Positions 1 to 8,752 of a DNA stretch of 34,879 nucleotides are shown piece after piece. The stretch spans positions 12,447 to 47,325 of the forward strand of contig NZ_NUNF01000055.1 in the NCBI RefSeq assembly GCF_002585305.1, written 5' to 3'. The notes below the pieces were generated by a model. The model did no database searches and was not told the DNA's origin. It saw nothing but the letters and a program-made list of their open reading frames with translations. The stretch's first letter is position 1, and the number at the start of each line of letters is the position of its first letter. The DNA comes from Bacillus sp. AFS037270. GTDB lineage: Bacteria; Bacillota; Bacilli; Bacillales_B; DSM-18226. The translations under genes and the position numbers were made by a program.

Positions 1-48
1 GGCTCGTCTTATGCTTGTCGCCCCTGTTCAAGGCGCTTTCGCCTTCTA
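1..48 (-). repeat. Dispersed structured repeat, truncated copy at the window edge
   Basis: Read on the minus strand, this matches the 5' half of the longer copies at 29135-29258 and 34752-34878: the outer arm AGCGCCT (complement of 31-37), the second arm GGGGC (complement of 20-24), then a conserved CATAAGACGAGCC block ending exactly at base 1. The 3' half lies outside the window. It sits just past the nrdR terminator, so it is intergenic like the other copies. Confidence 0.8.
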
Positions 49-51
49 AAC

Positions 52-76
52 AAAAAGAGCCAAAATTTTTAGCTCC
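52..76 (-). terminator. Rho-independent terminator of nrdR
   Basis: A small hairpin, GAGC 57-60 paired with GCTC 72-75 and A/T pairs inside, is followed on the minus strand by five T residues (the A run 52-56). It begins three bases after the nrdR stop codon. The stem is short, so termination may be partial. Confidence 0.5.
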
Positions 77-78
77 TT

Positions 79-540
79 TTACGATTTTTCCTTTTTTATT
101 AATTCCTTTAGTTCGTCTATAAATACATTGATATCTTTAAATTGGCGGTAAACGGAAGCAAATCGTACGTAGGCGACTTCATCTACATGCGCAAGCCTGT
201 CCATAACCATCTCGCCAATCGCCTCACTTTTGATTTCCGAAATACCCTGGCTGCGAAGGTCTTTCTCTACACCATGCGTAATATCCTCTAACTCCTTTAA
301 AGCGACAGGGCGTTTCTCACACGCCTTAATCAGGCCCCTTAGGATTTTATCACGGCTGAATTCTTCTCTTGTTCCTTCCTTTTTCACTACAATCAGGGGA
401 ATCTCTTCAATCTTCTCAAAAGTAGTAAACCGATAACCGCATTCCTCGCATTCTCTTCTTCTCCGTGTTGCACGTCCTTCATCAACAGGCCGGGAATCAA
501 GCACACGTGTACCGTAATTTTGACATGAAGGGCACTTCAT
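79..540 (-). CDS. nrdR: Transcriptional repressor NrdR
   Basis: The 153-residue product is a full-length NrdR, the ATP/dATP-sensing repressor of ribonucleotide reductase genes. The N-terminal zinc ribbon is visible as C3-x2-C6 and C31-x2-C34, followed by an ATP-cone domain at about residues 49-139. The ATG follows a GGAG-type ribosome site. In B. subtilis nrdR lies downstream of gapB and speD and upstream of dnaB; here speD is not found, a small unknown gene lies between gapB and nrdR, and a repeat copy follows. No ribonucleotide reductase genes are in the window, so its targets cannot be seen. Confidence 0.97.
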   Translation of the reverse strand: MKCPSCQNYGTRVLDSRPVDEGRATRRRRECEECGYRFTTFEKIEEIPLIVVKKEGTREEFSRDKILRGLIKACEKRPVALKELEDITHGVEKDLRSQGISEIKSEAIGEMVMDRLAHVDEVAYVRFASVYRQFKDINVFIDELKELIKKEKS

Positions 541-707
541 TGTTAATCAACTCCAAATCTGAATAAAGAACTTGCCACTGGTTTTCCCCAAAGGGGCGAA
601 GACAAAGGCGTGATACGTTTCATATTTTTCTAAAAACATGCCTATAATCCCGAACAAAATCCTTAAGTTTATCTTATAAAAAAGCGGACTTTTACACAAG
701 TAGGGGA

Positions 708-1097
708 TTACGAGTTTTTTCTTATTTCGACAAGGTTATGTAGTTTATTAATCTTTTCATAATAGGATTCAATCCTCTTTTTCAACTGAGGGTACATGCC
801 TAGGATGGAAAAACTCTCGGAAGAAATATTAAAATCTACTGCCGTTTCCAATGGTTTGACAGAAACAATTGTTACAACAAGAAAGCAAGGGATCGGTTTA
901 TTAATTTCAACAGCAATCTCCCCGTGATCTTTAGATACTGTTGTTACCCGGCAATCCGCATCATCATGAAATAACTTTTCTACAGACTGAAACAATTGAT
1001 TAAAAGTTGCCTTATAATAGTGCGTTTTTAAAGAGTCTTCCGTATTTCGATCAGAAGTTTCGATTTGTTTTTTAAAACGTGTAAAAATATTCACCAT
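708..1097 (-). CDS. Small cytosolic protein of unknown function
   Basis: A 129-residue soluble, mildly charged protein without a signal peptide, membrane segment or cysteine motif. The ATG is preceded by GGAGGG with a spacing of ten bases, which supports expression. It lies between gapB and nrdR, where B. subtilis has speD, but its sequence does not resemble S-adenosylmethionine decarboxylase (no processing Ser, no ESHLTIH-type motif). I do not recognise a characterised family and assign no function. Two strong hairpins separate it from gapB, so it probably has its own promoter. Confidence 0.75.
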   Translation of the reverse strand: MVNIFTRFKKQIETSDRNTEDSLKTHYYKATFNQLFQSVEKLFHDDADCRVTTVSKDHGEIAVEINKPIPCFLVVTIVSVKPLETAVDFNISSESFSILGMYPQLKKRIESYYEKINKLHNLVEIRKNS

Positions 1098-1163
1098 AGT
1101 AGCTCTACCCTCCAGGATTCTTCCTTTTTTTATCTATTTTACAACATTCTGATAAAAATATAA

Positions 1164-1193
1164 AAAGAGGTGTACGATTTGGTACACCTCTTG
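1164..1193 (-). terminator. Strong hairpin, second of a tandem pair after gapB
   Basis: AAGAGGTGTAC at 1165-1175 pairs perfectly with 1182-1192 over 11 bp around a six-base loop and is followed on the minus strand by a T-rich run. It lies between gapB and the small cytosolic gene. It could be a backup terminator or a leader hairpin of the next gene. Confidence 0.65.
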
Positions 1194-1218
1194 TTGCTTT
1201 TTATTTTAAACCACTAAA

Positions 1219-1244
1219 AAAATGCTGTCAAACGACAGCATTTT
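1219..1244 (-). terminator. Rho-independent terminator of gapB
   Basis: AAAATGCTGTC (1219-1229) pairs with 1234-1244 around an AAAC loop, and the minus strand continues with T residues. It begins about 20 bases after the gapB stop codon. Confidence 0.8.
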
Positions 1245-1266
1245 CATAAATGATTGTGAGAAATAA

Positions 1267-2298
1267 TTAGCTGACTTTCACCTTCGACATTTTGGCGATT
1301 CCCTCTGCCACATAAAGGGCAAGATCGACCACTCTGGATGAATAGCCCCATTCATTATCATACCAAGCTAATACTTTCACTTTTCTCGTTCCCATTACCA
1401 TCGTCGAAAGGCCGTCAATAATAGCAGAATGGGAGTTTGTATTAAAGTCTACAGATACTAAAGGTTCCATTGTAAAATCCAAGATTCCTTTTAATGATCC
1501 ATTGGCTTCTTCTAAGAATGCCTGGTTAATATCGTCTAGTGTGACATCACATTTTAAATCCACCACTAGGTCCACTAACGAAACATTTGGCGTAGGCACA
1601 CGCAATGCCATCCCATGGAGTTTTCCTTTTAATTGTGGCAGTACCAATGAAATAGCCTTGGCCGCCCCTGTTGTTGTTGGAATGATAGATTGTCCACATG
1701 AACGGGCTCTCCGTAAGTCTTTATGTGGATTGTCAATATTTTTTTGGTCATTTGTGTAAGAGTGGATGGTTGTCATTAAACCACACTCAATACCGAATTT
1801 TTCATCTAACACCTTTGCAACTGGAGCAAGACAGTTTGTTGTACAAGAGGCATTGGAGATAATATCATGCTGAGTGAGATCAAGCCTATCTTCATTTACT
1901 CCCATTACAATGGTAACGTCCTCATTTTTGCCTGGTGCTGTTAAAATAACCTTTTTGGCGCCTGCTTCAAGATGTAGTGCTGCTAGTTCACGAGAATTAA
2001 ATTTTCCCGTTGCCTCAATAACAATATCAATCCCAAGTTCTCTCCATGGTAATTCCTCAGGCACTCGATTATTTATAAGTTTAACTCTTTTACCATTGAC
2101 AATTAATTCTTTATCTAAAGGGATGACATCCCCCTGAAATGGCCCATGATTTGTATCATATTTAATTAGATGAGCTAATGTTTCTGCCGGATAGCTCGCA
2201 TTTATTGCTACAACCTCAAGATTACTTTCATGGATTGCTTTTCTAAAAACCATCCTCCCAATTCTCCCAAATCCATTAATGGCAATTCTCGCTTTCAT
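1267..2298 (-). CDS. gapB: NADP-type glyceraldehyde-3-phosphate dehydrogenase GapB
   Basis: A 343-residue GAPDH with the N-terminal Rossmann motif (INGFGRIGRMVFRKA) and the catalytic Cys in SNASCTTNCLAP. Its neighbours nrdR, coaE, mutM and polA, and its overall sequence, match B. subtilis GapB, the gluconeogenic enzyme that works in the direction of glyceraldehyde-3-phosphate, rather than glycolytic GapA of the cggR operon. GAAAGGGG precedes the ATG. The upstream region carries two CcpN-like boxes, consistent with the known repression of gapB by CcpN when glucose is present. Tandem hairpins follow the gene. Confidence 0.95.
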   Translation of the reverse strand: MKARIAINGFGRIGRMVFRKAIHESNLEVVAINASYPAETLAHLIKYDTNHGPFQGDVIPLDKELIVNGKRVKLINNRVPEELPWRELGIDIVIEATGKFNSRELAALHLEAGAKKVILTAPGKNEDVTIVMGVNEDRLDLTQHDIISNASCTTNCLAPVAKVLDEKFGIECGLMTTIHSYTNDQKNIDNPHKDLRRARSCGQSIIPTTTGAAKAISLVLPQLKGKLHGMALRVPTPNVSLVDLVVDLKCDVTLDDINQAFLEEANGSLKGILDFTMEPLVSVDFNTNSHSAIIDGLSTMVMGTRKVKVLAWYDNEWGYSSRVVDLALYVAEGIAKMSKVKVS

Positions 2299-2318
2299 TT
2301 TACGGCCCCTTTCGTATT

Positions 2319-2362
2319 AGTGTTATACTATTAACTAGTATTGTTGCAATTAGTATAACATA
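2319..2362 (-). promoter_or_regulatory. gapB promoter with two CcpN-like operator boxes
   Basis: On the minus strand the complement of 2352-2362 reads TATGTTATACT, which fits the CcpN consensus TRTGHYATAYW as I recall it. On the plus strand 2319-2329 reads AGTGTTATACT, ten of eleven positions. The boxes face each other with centres 33 bp apart, about three helical turns. A possible sigma-A promoter, TTGCAA (complement of 2344-2349) with a 16-base spacer and TATAAC (complement of 2322-2327), lies between and over them. The assignment rests on motif match and on known CcpN control of B. subtilis gapB. Confidence 0.6.
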
Positions 2363-2441
2363 TTTAGGTTTGATTGTGATCATTAAATAGCGGAATTTTA
2401 TTAATTATTTTAAATAGGTGCAGATACACCATTTTCCAAAC

Positions 2442-2466
2442 AAAAAAAAAGAAGGCTAGAGCCTTC
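2442..2466 (-). terminator. Rho-independent terminator of coaE
   Basis: GAAGGC 2451-2456 pairs with GCCTTC 2461-2466 and is followed on the minus strand by nine T residues (2442-2450). It closes the phoP-to-coaE run ten bases after the coaE stop. Confidence 0.85.
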
Positions 2467-2475
2467 TCAAATCAA

Positions 2476-3081
2476 TTATTTTTGCTTTAAGCCCCATTTA
2501 TCTAATACCGTAAGAAGCTGTTGCTTTGTGTCTTCAAGTGTTCCATTATTATTAATTACAGCATCTGCAAGCTTGATTTTTTCTGATAAGGGCATTTGAG
2601 AGCTGATTCTTGCTTGTGCATCTGCAATGGTTAGGTTATTTCTTTCCACTAATCTTTGCAATTGGATGTCACTGTCCACATAAACCAGTAACGTTTTTTC
2701 AACCATTGCGGTTAGTTTACTTTCAAATAATAAGGGGATATCCAAGACCACAACCTCTTCATTATTCCTTTTGGCAGTCTCCACTTGTTCAAGCATTCTT
2801 CGTCTTACTTCCGGATGGGTTATTTCATTTAAACGCTTCCGTTTGTCAGCTTGATGAAAGATAATCGCGCCAAGTTTTTGCCGGTCGATTTCTCCATTTT
2901 CTAAAAGAATACCCTCGCCAAATTCATAAATTATTTGATTATAAGCAGGTTCACCTTCCATTACTGCTAAGCGGGCTTCTACATCTGCATCGATAACTGT
3001 GATTGACATTTCTTTCAACATGTTTGAAACTGTACTTTTTCCACTGGCAATTCCGCCTGTTAGCCCTATAACTAGTGACAT
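2476..3081 (-). CDS. coaE: Dephospho-CoA kinase
   Basis: A 201-residue P-loop kinase that phosphorylates the 3'-OH of dephospho-CoA, the last step of CoA synthesis. The Walker A motif [12 protein letters not shown] is at the N terminus, an early Asp follows in VIDAD, and a LVYVDSD segment is seen in the middle. Length is usual for the family. The ATG follows GAAAGGAAT. It is the last gene of the run after ytaF, 19 bases away, and is closed by a clear terminator. Confidence 0.96.
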   Translation of the reverse strand: MSLVIGLTGGIASGKSTVSNMLKEMSITVIDADVEARLAVMEGEPAYNQIIYEFGEGILLENGEIDRQKLGAIIFHQADKRKRLNEITHPEVRRRMLEQVETAKRNNEEVVVLDIPLLFESKLTAMVEKTLLVYVDSDIQLQRLVERNNLTIADAQARISSQMPLSEKIKLADAVINNNGTLEDTKQQLLTVLDKWGLKQK

Positions 3082-3100
3082 GCTTTATTCCTTTCTAAAG

Positions 3101-3736
3101 TTATAGCTTCATAACTCCGATTATTATTAGTAAGATGCCTGGTAAGAAGGTAAACTTTTGAATCCATTCAAATCTATGAAAAAATGTTCCACTTTTTATT
3201 CCCAACATCACAAAAAGGGAACTCATGATGGCTACAGTAAAGGCTAATGAAAAGGGGGAGTACCCAAGCATTGCTGCTCCAATCCCTGCTCCAAAAGCAT
3301 CTAGAGATAATGCAAATCCAAGCATCAAGGCTTCAATTCCTGTAATCGTACCCGATTGGTCAAAATCGGCAGACATCGGTTTTTTTAGGATATTTATTGC
3401 TATTCCTAAAGAGCGTATTTCAAAATTTACTATGGTTTTTTCATGCTTTAGCAATTCTTTTTCTTTCTCAGGCCGGAAAAATTGATACAATACCCAGGCA
3501 CCAAGGACGATTAAGATGATCCCTCCAAGGCTTGCCGTTAGTTTCGGTGATAGTATCTTTTCCAGACCATGTCCGATTGACACGGCTATCATTAATGAAA
3601 CCGCCGAGCAGGTAGCTATAATTAAAACGGATTTAAGCGGCATAACCATTTGCCTCAACCCGTAGGTGAAGCCAACGCTAAAGCTGTCAAGGCTGAGAGC
3701 GAAAGCTAATATAAGAAGTGAGAATAACTGAACCAT
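3101..3736 (-). CDS. ytaF: Sporulation membrane protein YtaF (MntP/cadmium-resistance-like transporter)
   Basis: A 211-residue, six-helix membrane protein with two related halves, each holding a FALSLD(S/A)F motif (about residues 12 and 143), the hallmark of the MntP/YtaF group of putative divalent-cation exporters. The longest frame begins at 3796, but I place the start at MVQLFSLL (3736) because GGAGGAAGGAG lies 11 bases upstream and B. subtilis YtaF begins there. It is in the mutM-ytaF-coaE order of B. subtilis. Its role in sporulation comes from the family name and is not visible in the sequence. Confidence 0.88.
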   Translation of the reverse strand: MVQLFSLLILAFALSLDSFSVGFTYGLRQMVMPLKSVLIIATCSAVSLMIAVSIGHGLEKILSPKLTASLGGIILIVLGAWVLYQFFRPEKEKELLKHEKTIVNFEIRSLGIAINILKKPMSADFDQSGTITGIEALMLGFALSLDAFGAGIGAAMLGYSPFSLAFTVAIMSSLFVMLGIKSGTFFHRFEWIQKFTFLPGILLIIIGVMKL

Positions 3737-3836
3737 GATGTATAGGGCTCCTTCCTCCGAAATCACTACGATAGTATATGGCAGGAGCCCATCCAATGTG
3801 TTTTGTTATTCTCTTCTCAAAAACGCTGCGTCTGTT

Positions 3837-4664
3837 CTAAATTCTCTGGCAGTTCGGACAATAGTGTGTTCCCCGACCGCCAACAGTGGTTTTCTCTAGG
3901 GGTGTTCCGCATTTTTTACACGCTTCCCCTTTTCGTCCATATGCGTATAAGTCCAGTTGAAACATACCAATTTGGCCTTGAGAGTTTACATATGAACGAA
4001 TCGTACTGCCGCCTTTTGTAACCGCCTCACTTAAGGTCGCAACAATCTCATCATGTAATACTGATATTTCCTCTTCATTGAGTGTGCTTGCAATCCGCTC
4101 AGGATGAATACCTGAACGAAATAGAGCCTCATCAACATAGATATTTCCAAGACCAACAAACAATTTTTGGTCTAATAAGGCTGTTTTAATTCTGCGATTA
4201 GTCTTTTTTAATTTTTCAGCTAAGTATTCCTTTGTAAACTCCTCCGAAAATGGTTCAGGACCAAGTTCCAACAATGGAGGCTGTACGAATTCTTCGCCCT
4301 TTTTATAGAGATGCATCGTCCCAAATTTGCGCACATCGCGATATCTTAGCTCGGTATCATCAGTAAAATGAAAAATCACATGTGTGTGCTTATCAAAAGG
4401 CTCTTCTTTTGGATAGAGACCATATTTGCCCTCCATTCGTAAATGAGACACCAACGCAAATTGATCTGTATAAATAATTAAAAATTTCCCTCTTCGGCCT
4501 ACATCCACGATTGTTTCTCCTTTTAAGGCATCAATAAATTGCTCCACCTCAACAGGATTTTTAATGATTTTAGGCCAATAGACAGTAATGTTGGCAATTT
4601 CCTTATGAAGGACAAGTTGTTTTAATGTTTTTCTAACGGTTTCTACTTCAGGAAGCTCCGGCAA
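3837..4664 (-). CDS. mutM: Formamidopyrimidine-DNA glycosylase MutM (Fpg)
   Basis: A 275-residue bifunctional glycosylase/AP lyase that removes 8-oxoguanine. It begins (M)PELPEVETV, where Pro2 is the catalytic nucleophile after Met removal. The helix-two-turn-helix region holds QKLFVGLGNIYVDEALF, and the C terminus holds the zinc finger C-x2-C (CKKCGTP) and C-x2-C (CPNCQ). The start codon is TTG, with AGGAGG seven bases upstream. The polA stop is only 14 bases upstream, so the two are probably cotranscribed. Confidence 0.97.
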   Translation of the reverse strand: MPELPEVETVRKTLKQLVLHKEIANITVYWPKIIKNPVEVEQFIDALKGETIVDVGRRGKFLIIYTDQFALVSHLRMEGKYGLYPKEEPFDKHTHVIFHFTDDTELRYRDVRKFGTMHLYKKGEEFVQPPLLELGPEPFSEEFTKEYLAEKLKKTNRRIKTALLDQKLFVGLGNIYVDEALFRSGIHPERIASTLNEEEISVLHDEIVATLSEAVTKGGSTIRSYVNSQGQIGMFQLDLYAYGRKGEACKKCGTPLEKTTVGGRGTHYCPNCQRI

Positions 4665-4678
4665 TTTAGGTCCTCCTT

Positions 4679-7315
4679 TTATTTAGCATCAAACCAGGTT
4701 GGACCATAGGCATAGTCAACCTTCAAAGGCACTTTTAATTCAAGCGCATTTTCCATGACATCAGGAACTAATTTCTTCAAGGTTTCAATCTCCTCCTCAG
4801 GAGCTTCAAAGATTAATTCATCATGGACCTGGAGTAAAAGCCGTGTTTGAAGGCCTTTATCCTTTAAGGCCTCATCCATATCGATCATCGCTTTTTTGAT
4901 AATGTCAGCGGCGGTTCCTTGGATTGGAGTGTTCATCGCTGTTCTTTCGGCAAAGCTTCGTAAATTAAAATTCCGGGCAGTAATTTCAGGAAGGTACCTT
5001 CTTCTTTGCATTAAAGTGGTCACATACCCTTTTTGTCGGGCAGAGTGAATAATATCATCCATATATTCCTTAACACCTGGATACGTATGAAGATAACGGT
5101 CAATAAACTGTCCTGCTTCTTTCCTTGTGATCCCTAAGGATTGCGAAAGTCCATAATCACTGATTCCATAGACAATTCCAAAGTTTACAGCCTTTGCCTG
5201 TCTTCTCATATTAGAGGTTACCTCATCTTCTTCAACATGAAATACCTCCATCGCTGTTTTCGTATGGATATCCATATCGTGCTTAAAAGCATCAATTAGC
5301 TTTTCATCACCGGCTATATGGGCAAGCACTCGTAATTCAATCTGCGAATAGTCTGCTGCAAAAATAACCCAGCCCTTTTCGGAAGGAACAAATGCTTGAC
5401 GAATTTTCCGCCCTTCCTCAAGACGAATCGGGATATTTTGCAGGTTCGGATCGATCGAGCTTAAACGGCCTGTTGCTGTTAACGTTTGCTGGTATCTTGT
5501 ATGGACCTTTTCCGTTTTTGGGTTAATCACTTTGAGCAGTCCCTCAATATAAGTGGATTGAAGCTTCCCGAGCTGGCGATATAAAAGGATATACTGTATG
5601 ATTTCATGATCCTCTGCTAATTTCTCTAACACATCGGCTGATGTTGAGTGACCGGTCTTTGTTTTCTTATAGGAATACAAGCCTAATTTTTCAAAAAGGA
5701 TCACACCCAATTGTTTAGGGGAATTAATATTAAACTTTTCACCAGCTAACTCACATATCTTCTCCTCAATTTCAATGAGCCTCTCTGTGAGCTCTTTCCC
5801 CATCATCTGCAGCCGGTCCTGCTCTACCCTAATCCCGCAAGATTCCATGTCCGCTAAAATTAACGATAAAGGCATTTCTAATTCCTCGAATAATTCGTAT
5901 TGTTCATTTTCCCTTAATTCATCTTCGAGTTTGTCTCTTAGATCTGACATGGCGAGGCTTTTTCGAACAAGATGTTCGGCAAGTTTTGCAGTTTCAGGAA
6001 CCTTCCGTTTCGCCCCTTTTCCATAAAAAGATTCGTCTGATTGAATATTAAGGATTTGATACCTTTTGGCAATCGCGGCTAAATCTTCAATATTTTCCGA
6101 TGGGTTAACCAAATATGCTGCCATAAGAATATCAAAATCAGTTCCTTTTAAATGGATGTCATATCTTCGCAAAGAAACCTCAGAGCGCTTGGCATCATAA
6201 ACAATTTTCTTTTTCTGTTCATCCTCCGCCCACTTTTTAAAGACGTCTGATTTTAACGCCAGATCTGTCGGCAAGTAATAATACCCTGTTTCATTCACAA
6301 TTGAAAAACCAATAATATCGGCATAATGATAATTATCATCAAGCATTTCAACATAGAAATAATTGTGATCAGTAAAGAGATCTTCCGTAATATCTTCTGG
6401 AATCACGTAGTCGATATCTTCGAGCACATGTTCCACTGTTTCGATTGGTTCATCCCCGAGCTTTTCAAGTAAAGAGTTGAAGCCTAATTCTTTAAATAAG
6501 CTGATTAGTTTTTCTCTTGTATAGCCTTCATAAGCAATCGTATCTAAATCCACTTCTACCGGCGCTTGCCGTTCAATAGTCGCAAGTTCTTTGCTCATTA
6601 TAGCTTGTTCCTTAAATTCAGCTAATTTTTCCTTCAGCTTGTTCCCACTTACCTGGTCAATGGAATCTAATAAGTTCTCCAAGGTAGAAAATTCTTTAAG
6701 AAGCTTAATGGCGGTCTTTTCACCTACTCCCGGAACTCCAGGGATATTATCAGATGCATCTCCCATCAAGCCTTTCATATCAATTATTTGCTCCGGAATC
6801 AGGCCGTATTTATCTGCGACATGCTCAGGTGTGTATTCCTCAATATCTGTTATTCCTTTTCTGGTAATGCCGACAGTGGTAATTGGCGAGGATAACTGTG
6901 TTAAGTCTTTATCACCGGAGATGACTTTTACCTCAAAGCCATCCTTTTCAGCGGTCAACGAAAGCGTACCTATAATATCATCTGCTTCATAATTTTCGAG
7001 CTCATACCTTGAAATACCGTAGGCATCCAAAAGCTCACGAATGAACGGGAACTGCTCTGACAGCTCAGGCGGTGTTTTTTGCCGGCCGCCTTTGTACTCG
7101 CCAAAGGTTTTATGCCGAAACGTCGTTTTACCTGCATCGAAGGCAACCAGCATATGAGTCGGCTTTTCATCCTCCAATATTTTCATCAACATCATTGTAA
7201 AACCATAAACCGCATTTGTATGTATTCCTTTATCATTATTAAGTAATGGGAGCGCAAAAAAGGCGCGATAAGCAATACTATTCCCATCAATCAGCACAAG
7301 CTTTTTCTTATCCAT
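4679..7315 (-). CDS. polA: DNA polymerase I
   Basis: 878 residues in three domains. The 5'-3' exonuclease occupies about 1-290 (LVLIDGNSIAYRAFFALP; DNIPGVPGVGEKTA). The 3'-5' exonuclease-like domain is at about 300-470 and has lost the acidic motif (VEM where E. coli has a DTE), as in other Bacillus Pol I proteins, so proofreading is not expected. The polymerase follows: motif A DYSQIELRVLAH, O-helix RRQAKAVNFGIVYG, motif C QVHDELIFE. The ATG directly follows the phoR TAA, and its ribosome site GAAGG lies in the phoR 3' end, indicating translational coupling. Confidence 0.98.
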   Translation of the reverse strand: MDKKKLVLIDGNSIAYRAFFALPLLNNDKGIHTNAVYGFTMMLMKILEDEKPTHMLVAFDAGKTTFRHKTFGEYKGGRQKTPPELSEQFPFIRELLDAYGISRYELENYEADDIIGTLSLTAEKDGFEVKVISGDKDLTQLSSPITTVGITRKGITDIEEYTPEHVADKYGLIPEQIIDMKGLMGDASDNIPGVPGVGEKTAIKLLKEFSTLENLLDSIDQVSGNKLKEKLAEFKEQAIMSKELATIERQAPVEVDLDTIAYEGYTREKLISLFKELGFNSLLEKLGDEPIETVEHVLEDIDYVIPEDITEDLFTDHNYFYVEMLDDNYHYADIIGFSIVNETGYYYLPTDLALKSDVFKKWAEDEQKKKIVYDAKRSEVSLRRYDIHLKGTDFDILMAAYLVNPSENIEDLAAIAKRYQILNIQSDESFYGKGAKRKVPETAKLAEHLVRKSLAMSDLRDKLEDELRENEQYELFEELEMPLSLILADMESCGIRVEQDRLQMMGKELTERLIEIEEKICELAGEKFNINSPKQLGVILFEKLGLYSYKKTKTGHSTSADVLEKLAEDHEIIQYILLYRQLGKLQSTYIEGLLKVINPKTEKVHTRYQQTLTATGRLSSIDPNLQNIPIRLEEGRKIRQAFVPSEKGWVIFAADYSQIELRVLAHIAGDEKLIDAFKHDMDIHTKTAMEVFHVEEDEVTSNMRRQAKAVNFGIVYGISDYGLSQSLGITRKEAGQFIDRYLHTYPGVKEYMDDIIHSARQKGYVTTLMQRRRYLPEITARNFNLRSFAERTAMNTPIQGTAADIIKKAMIDMDEALKDKGLQTRLLLQVHDELIFEAPEEEIETLKKLVPDVMENALELKVPLKVDYAYGPTWFDAK

Positions 7316-8752
7316 TTAACCTTCACCATCCTTCAAAATCACTTCTTTTGGCAGTTCAATGATAAATTCACTGCCTTCACCCAATTTACTCTTCACACTT
7401 ATGCTCCCGTGATGGGCTTCCATTAAATGTTTCACAATAGCTAAGCCGAGGCCTGTACCACCAGAGTTTCGACTTCTCGCTCGGTCGACCCGGTAAAATC
7501 GTTCAAAAATTCGGGGAATATCTTCTTTACTAATGCCCACTCCAGTATCTTTTACAGAAATACGCACCTTTCCATCACTGTCAAGCAGGTTTATACTAAC
7601 CACCCCATCAGCCGGTGTATACGTAATCGCATTATTGATTAGATTGATAAACACCTGCTTTAAGCGATCTAAATCCCCTTTTATTCGGACTTGGTTCAGT
7701 TTACAGTGAAACTCGAACTGAATATTTTTCGTATTAGCTTTCCCCTCCAAAAGTTTTAGGACATCTTTAAGGAGCGAATATAAATCAATCGACTGAATAT
7801 TTAACTGAAAGCCTTGCTGCTCAATTTTTGAAAGCTCCAAAAGGTCTTGAATCAGTGACTGCAGCCGGTCGCTTTCTTTTAATATAATTGAGAGGAACGA
7901 TTGAAGCGTTTCTTTGTTATTCATCGCACCATCTAGGAGGGTTTCGGTAAAACCCTTTATCGAGGTGACTGGAGTTTTTAATTCGTGAGAAACATTGGCA
8001 ACAAAATCCTTACGCATTTGTTCCAGTTTTTTGATTTCGGATATATCGTGAAATACGAGCAATACACCCTTCCAGACATTGTTAGCACCGATGATTGGAA
8101 CACCATAAACGATAAAATATTTTCTTTCTATCTGCATAGGTAAATGTAATTGCTTACTTACCTTTTGTTCCGTACGAAATACCTCCGCAATAAGCTGACA
8201 AATCTCTTCATATTCAACAACTTCATAATATTGTTTATTTAGATACTCACTCGGATTGATATGAAAAATATCAATATAGCCCTTGTTGATTAAATTAATA
8301 TACCCTCTGCTGTCAATTAGGATTAAACCAGCTCCCATATTTTCAATTAGAGCGCTCAAGCGGTCCTGCTGTATATCTCGAACTTTGGTGAGTTCCTGTA
8401 GATTTTCTGCCAGCATGTTAATTGAAGAACCTAACATTCCGGTATCATTTAACCTATTCACTGTTGTACGGGCACGATAATTACCATGCGCAAGTTCAAT
8501 TGCCACTTCGGTTGCCGCTTTAATCGGCTTTGTGTACCTTGTGGTAATCCTGATTCCAAGAATCACAGTGACAATTATTGCAGTCCCGAAACCAGCCGAT
8601 AAAAGCCACCAGATTTCTACTTTTATTTTATCATTCAGCGTATCTAAAAAATTATATTTAAAAAATTGCCCAAGCAATATACCTAATCCAATTAAAACAA
8701 CCACAAGTAAACTAATTAATGCAATGAAAGTCCTTGAGCGGAACTTGATCAT
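7316..8752 (-). CDS. phoR: Phosphate-regulon sensor histidine kinase PhoR, short form
   Basis: A 478-residue kinase partner of PhoP. Two membrane helices (about 9-30 and 48-70) are separated by only about 20 residues, then HAMP (about 70-125), a cytoplasmic PAS domain (about 130-235), HisKA with the phospho-acceptor in VSHELKTPVTS, and HATPase with its N box (NLINNAITYTP), DTGVGI and GGTGLGLAIVKH. B. subtilis PhoR is about 579 residues and carries a folded extracytoplasmic domain between its helices; that domain is absent here with no sign of a frameshift. The start overlaps the phoP stop as ATGA. Confidence 0.93.
   Translation of the reverse strand: MIKFRSRTFIALISLLVVVLIGLGILLGQFFKYNFLDTLNDKIKVEIWWLLSAGFGTAIIVTVILGIRITTRYTKPIKAATEVAIELAHGNYRARTTVNRLNDTGMLGSSINMLAENLQELTKVRDIQQDRLSALIENMGAGLILIDSRGYINLINKGYIDIFHINPSEYLNKQYYEVVEYEEICQLIAEVFRTEQKVSKQLHLPMQIERKYFIVYGVPIIGANNVWKGVLLVFHDISEIKKLEQMRKDFVANVSHELKTPVTSIKGFTETLLDGAMNNKETLQSFLSIILKESDRLQSLIQDLLELSKIEQQGFQLNIQSIDLYSLLKDVLKLLEGKANTKNIQFEFHCKLNQVRIKGDLDRLKQVFINLINNAITYTPADGVVSINLLDSDGKVRISVKDTGVGISKEDIPRIFERFYRVDRARSRNSGGTGLGLAIVKHLMEAHHGSISVKSKLGEGSEFIIELPKEVILKDGEG

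Noticed and set aside
6970..7170. Short minus-strand frame inside polA
   Set aside because: It lies fully within the conserved exonuclease domain of polA in another frame, with no ribosome site or recognisable product.
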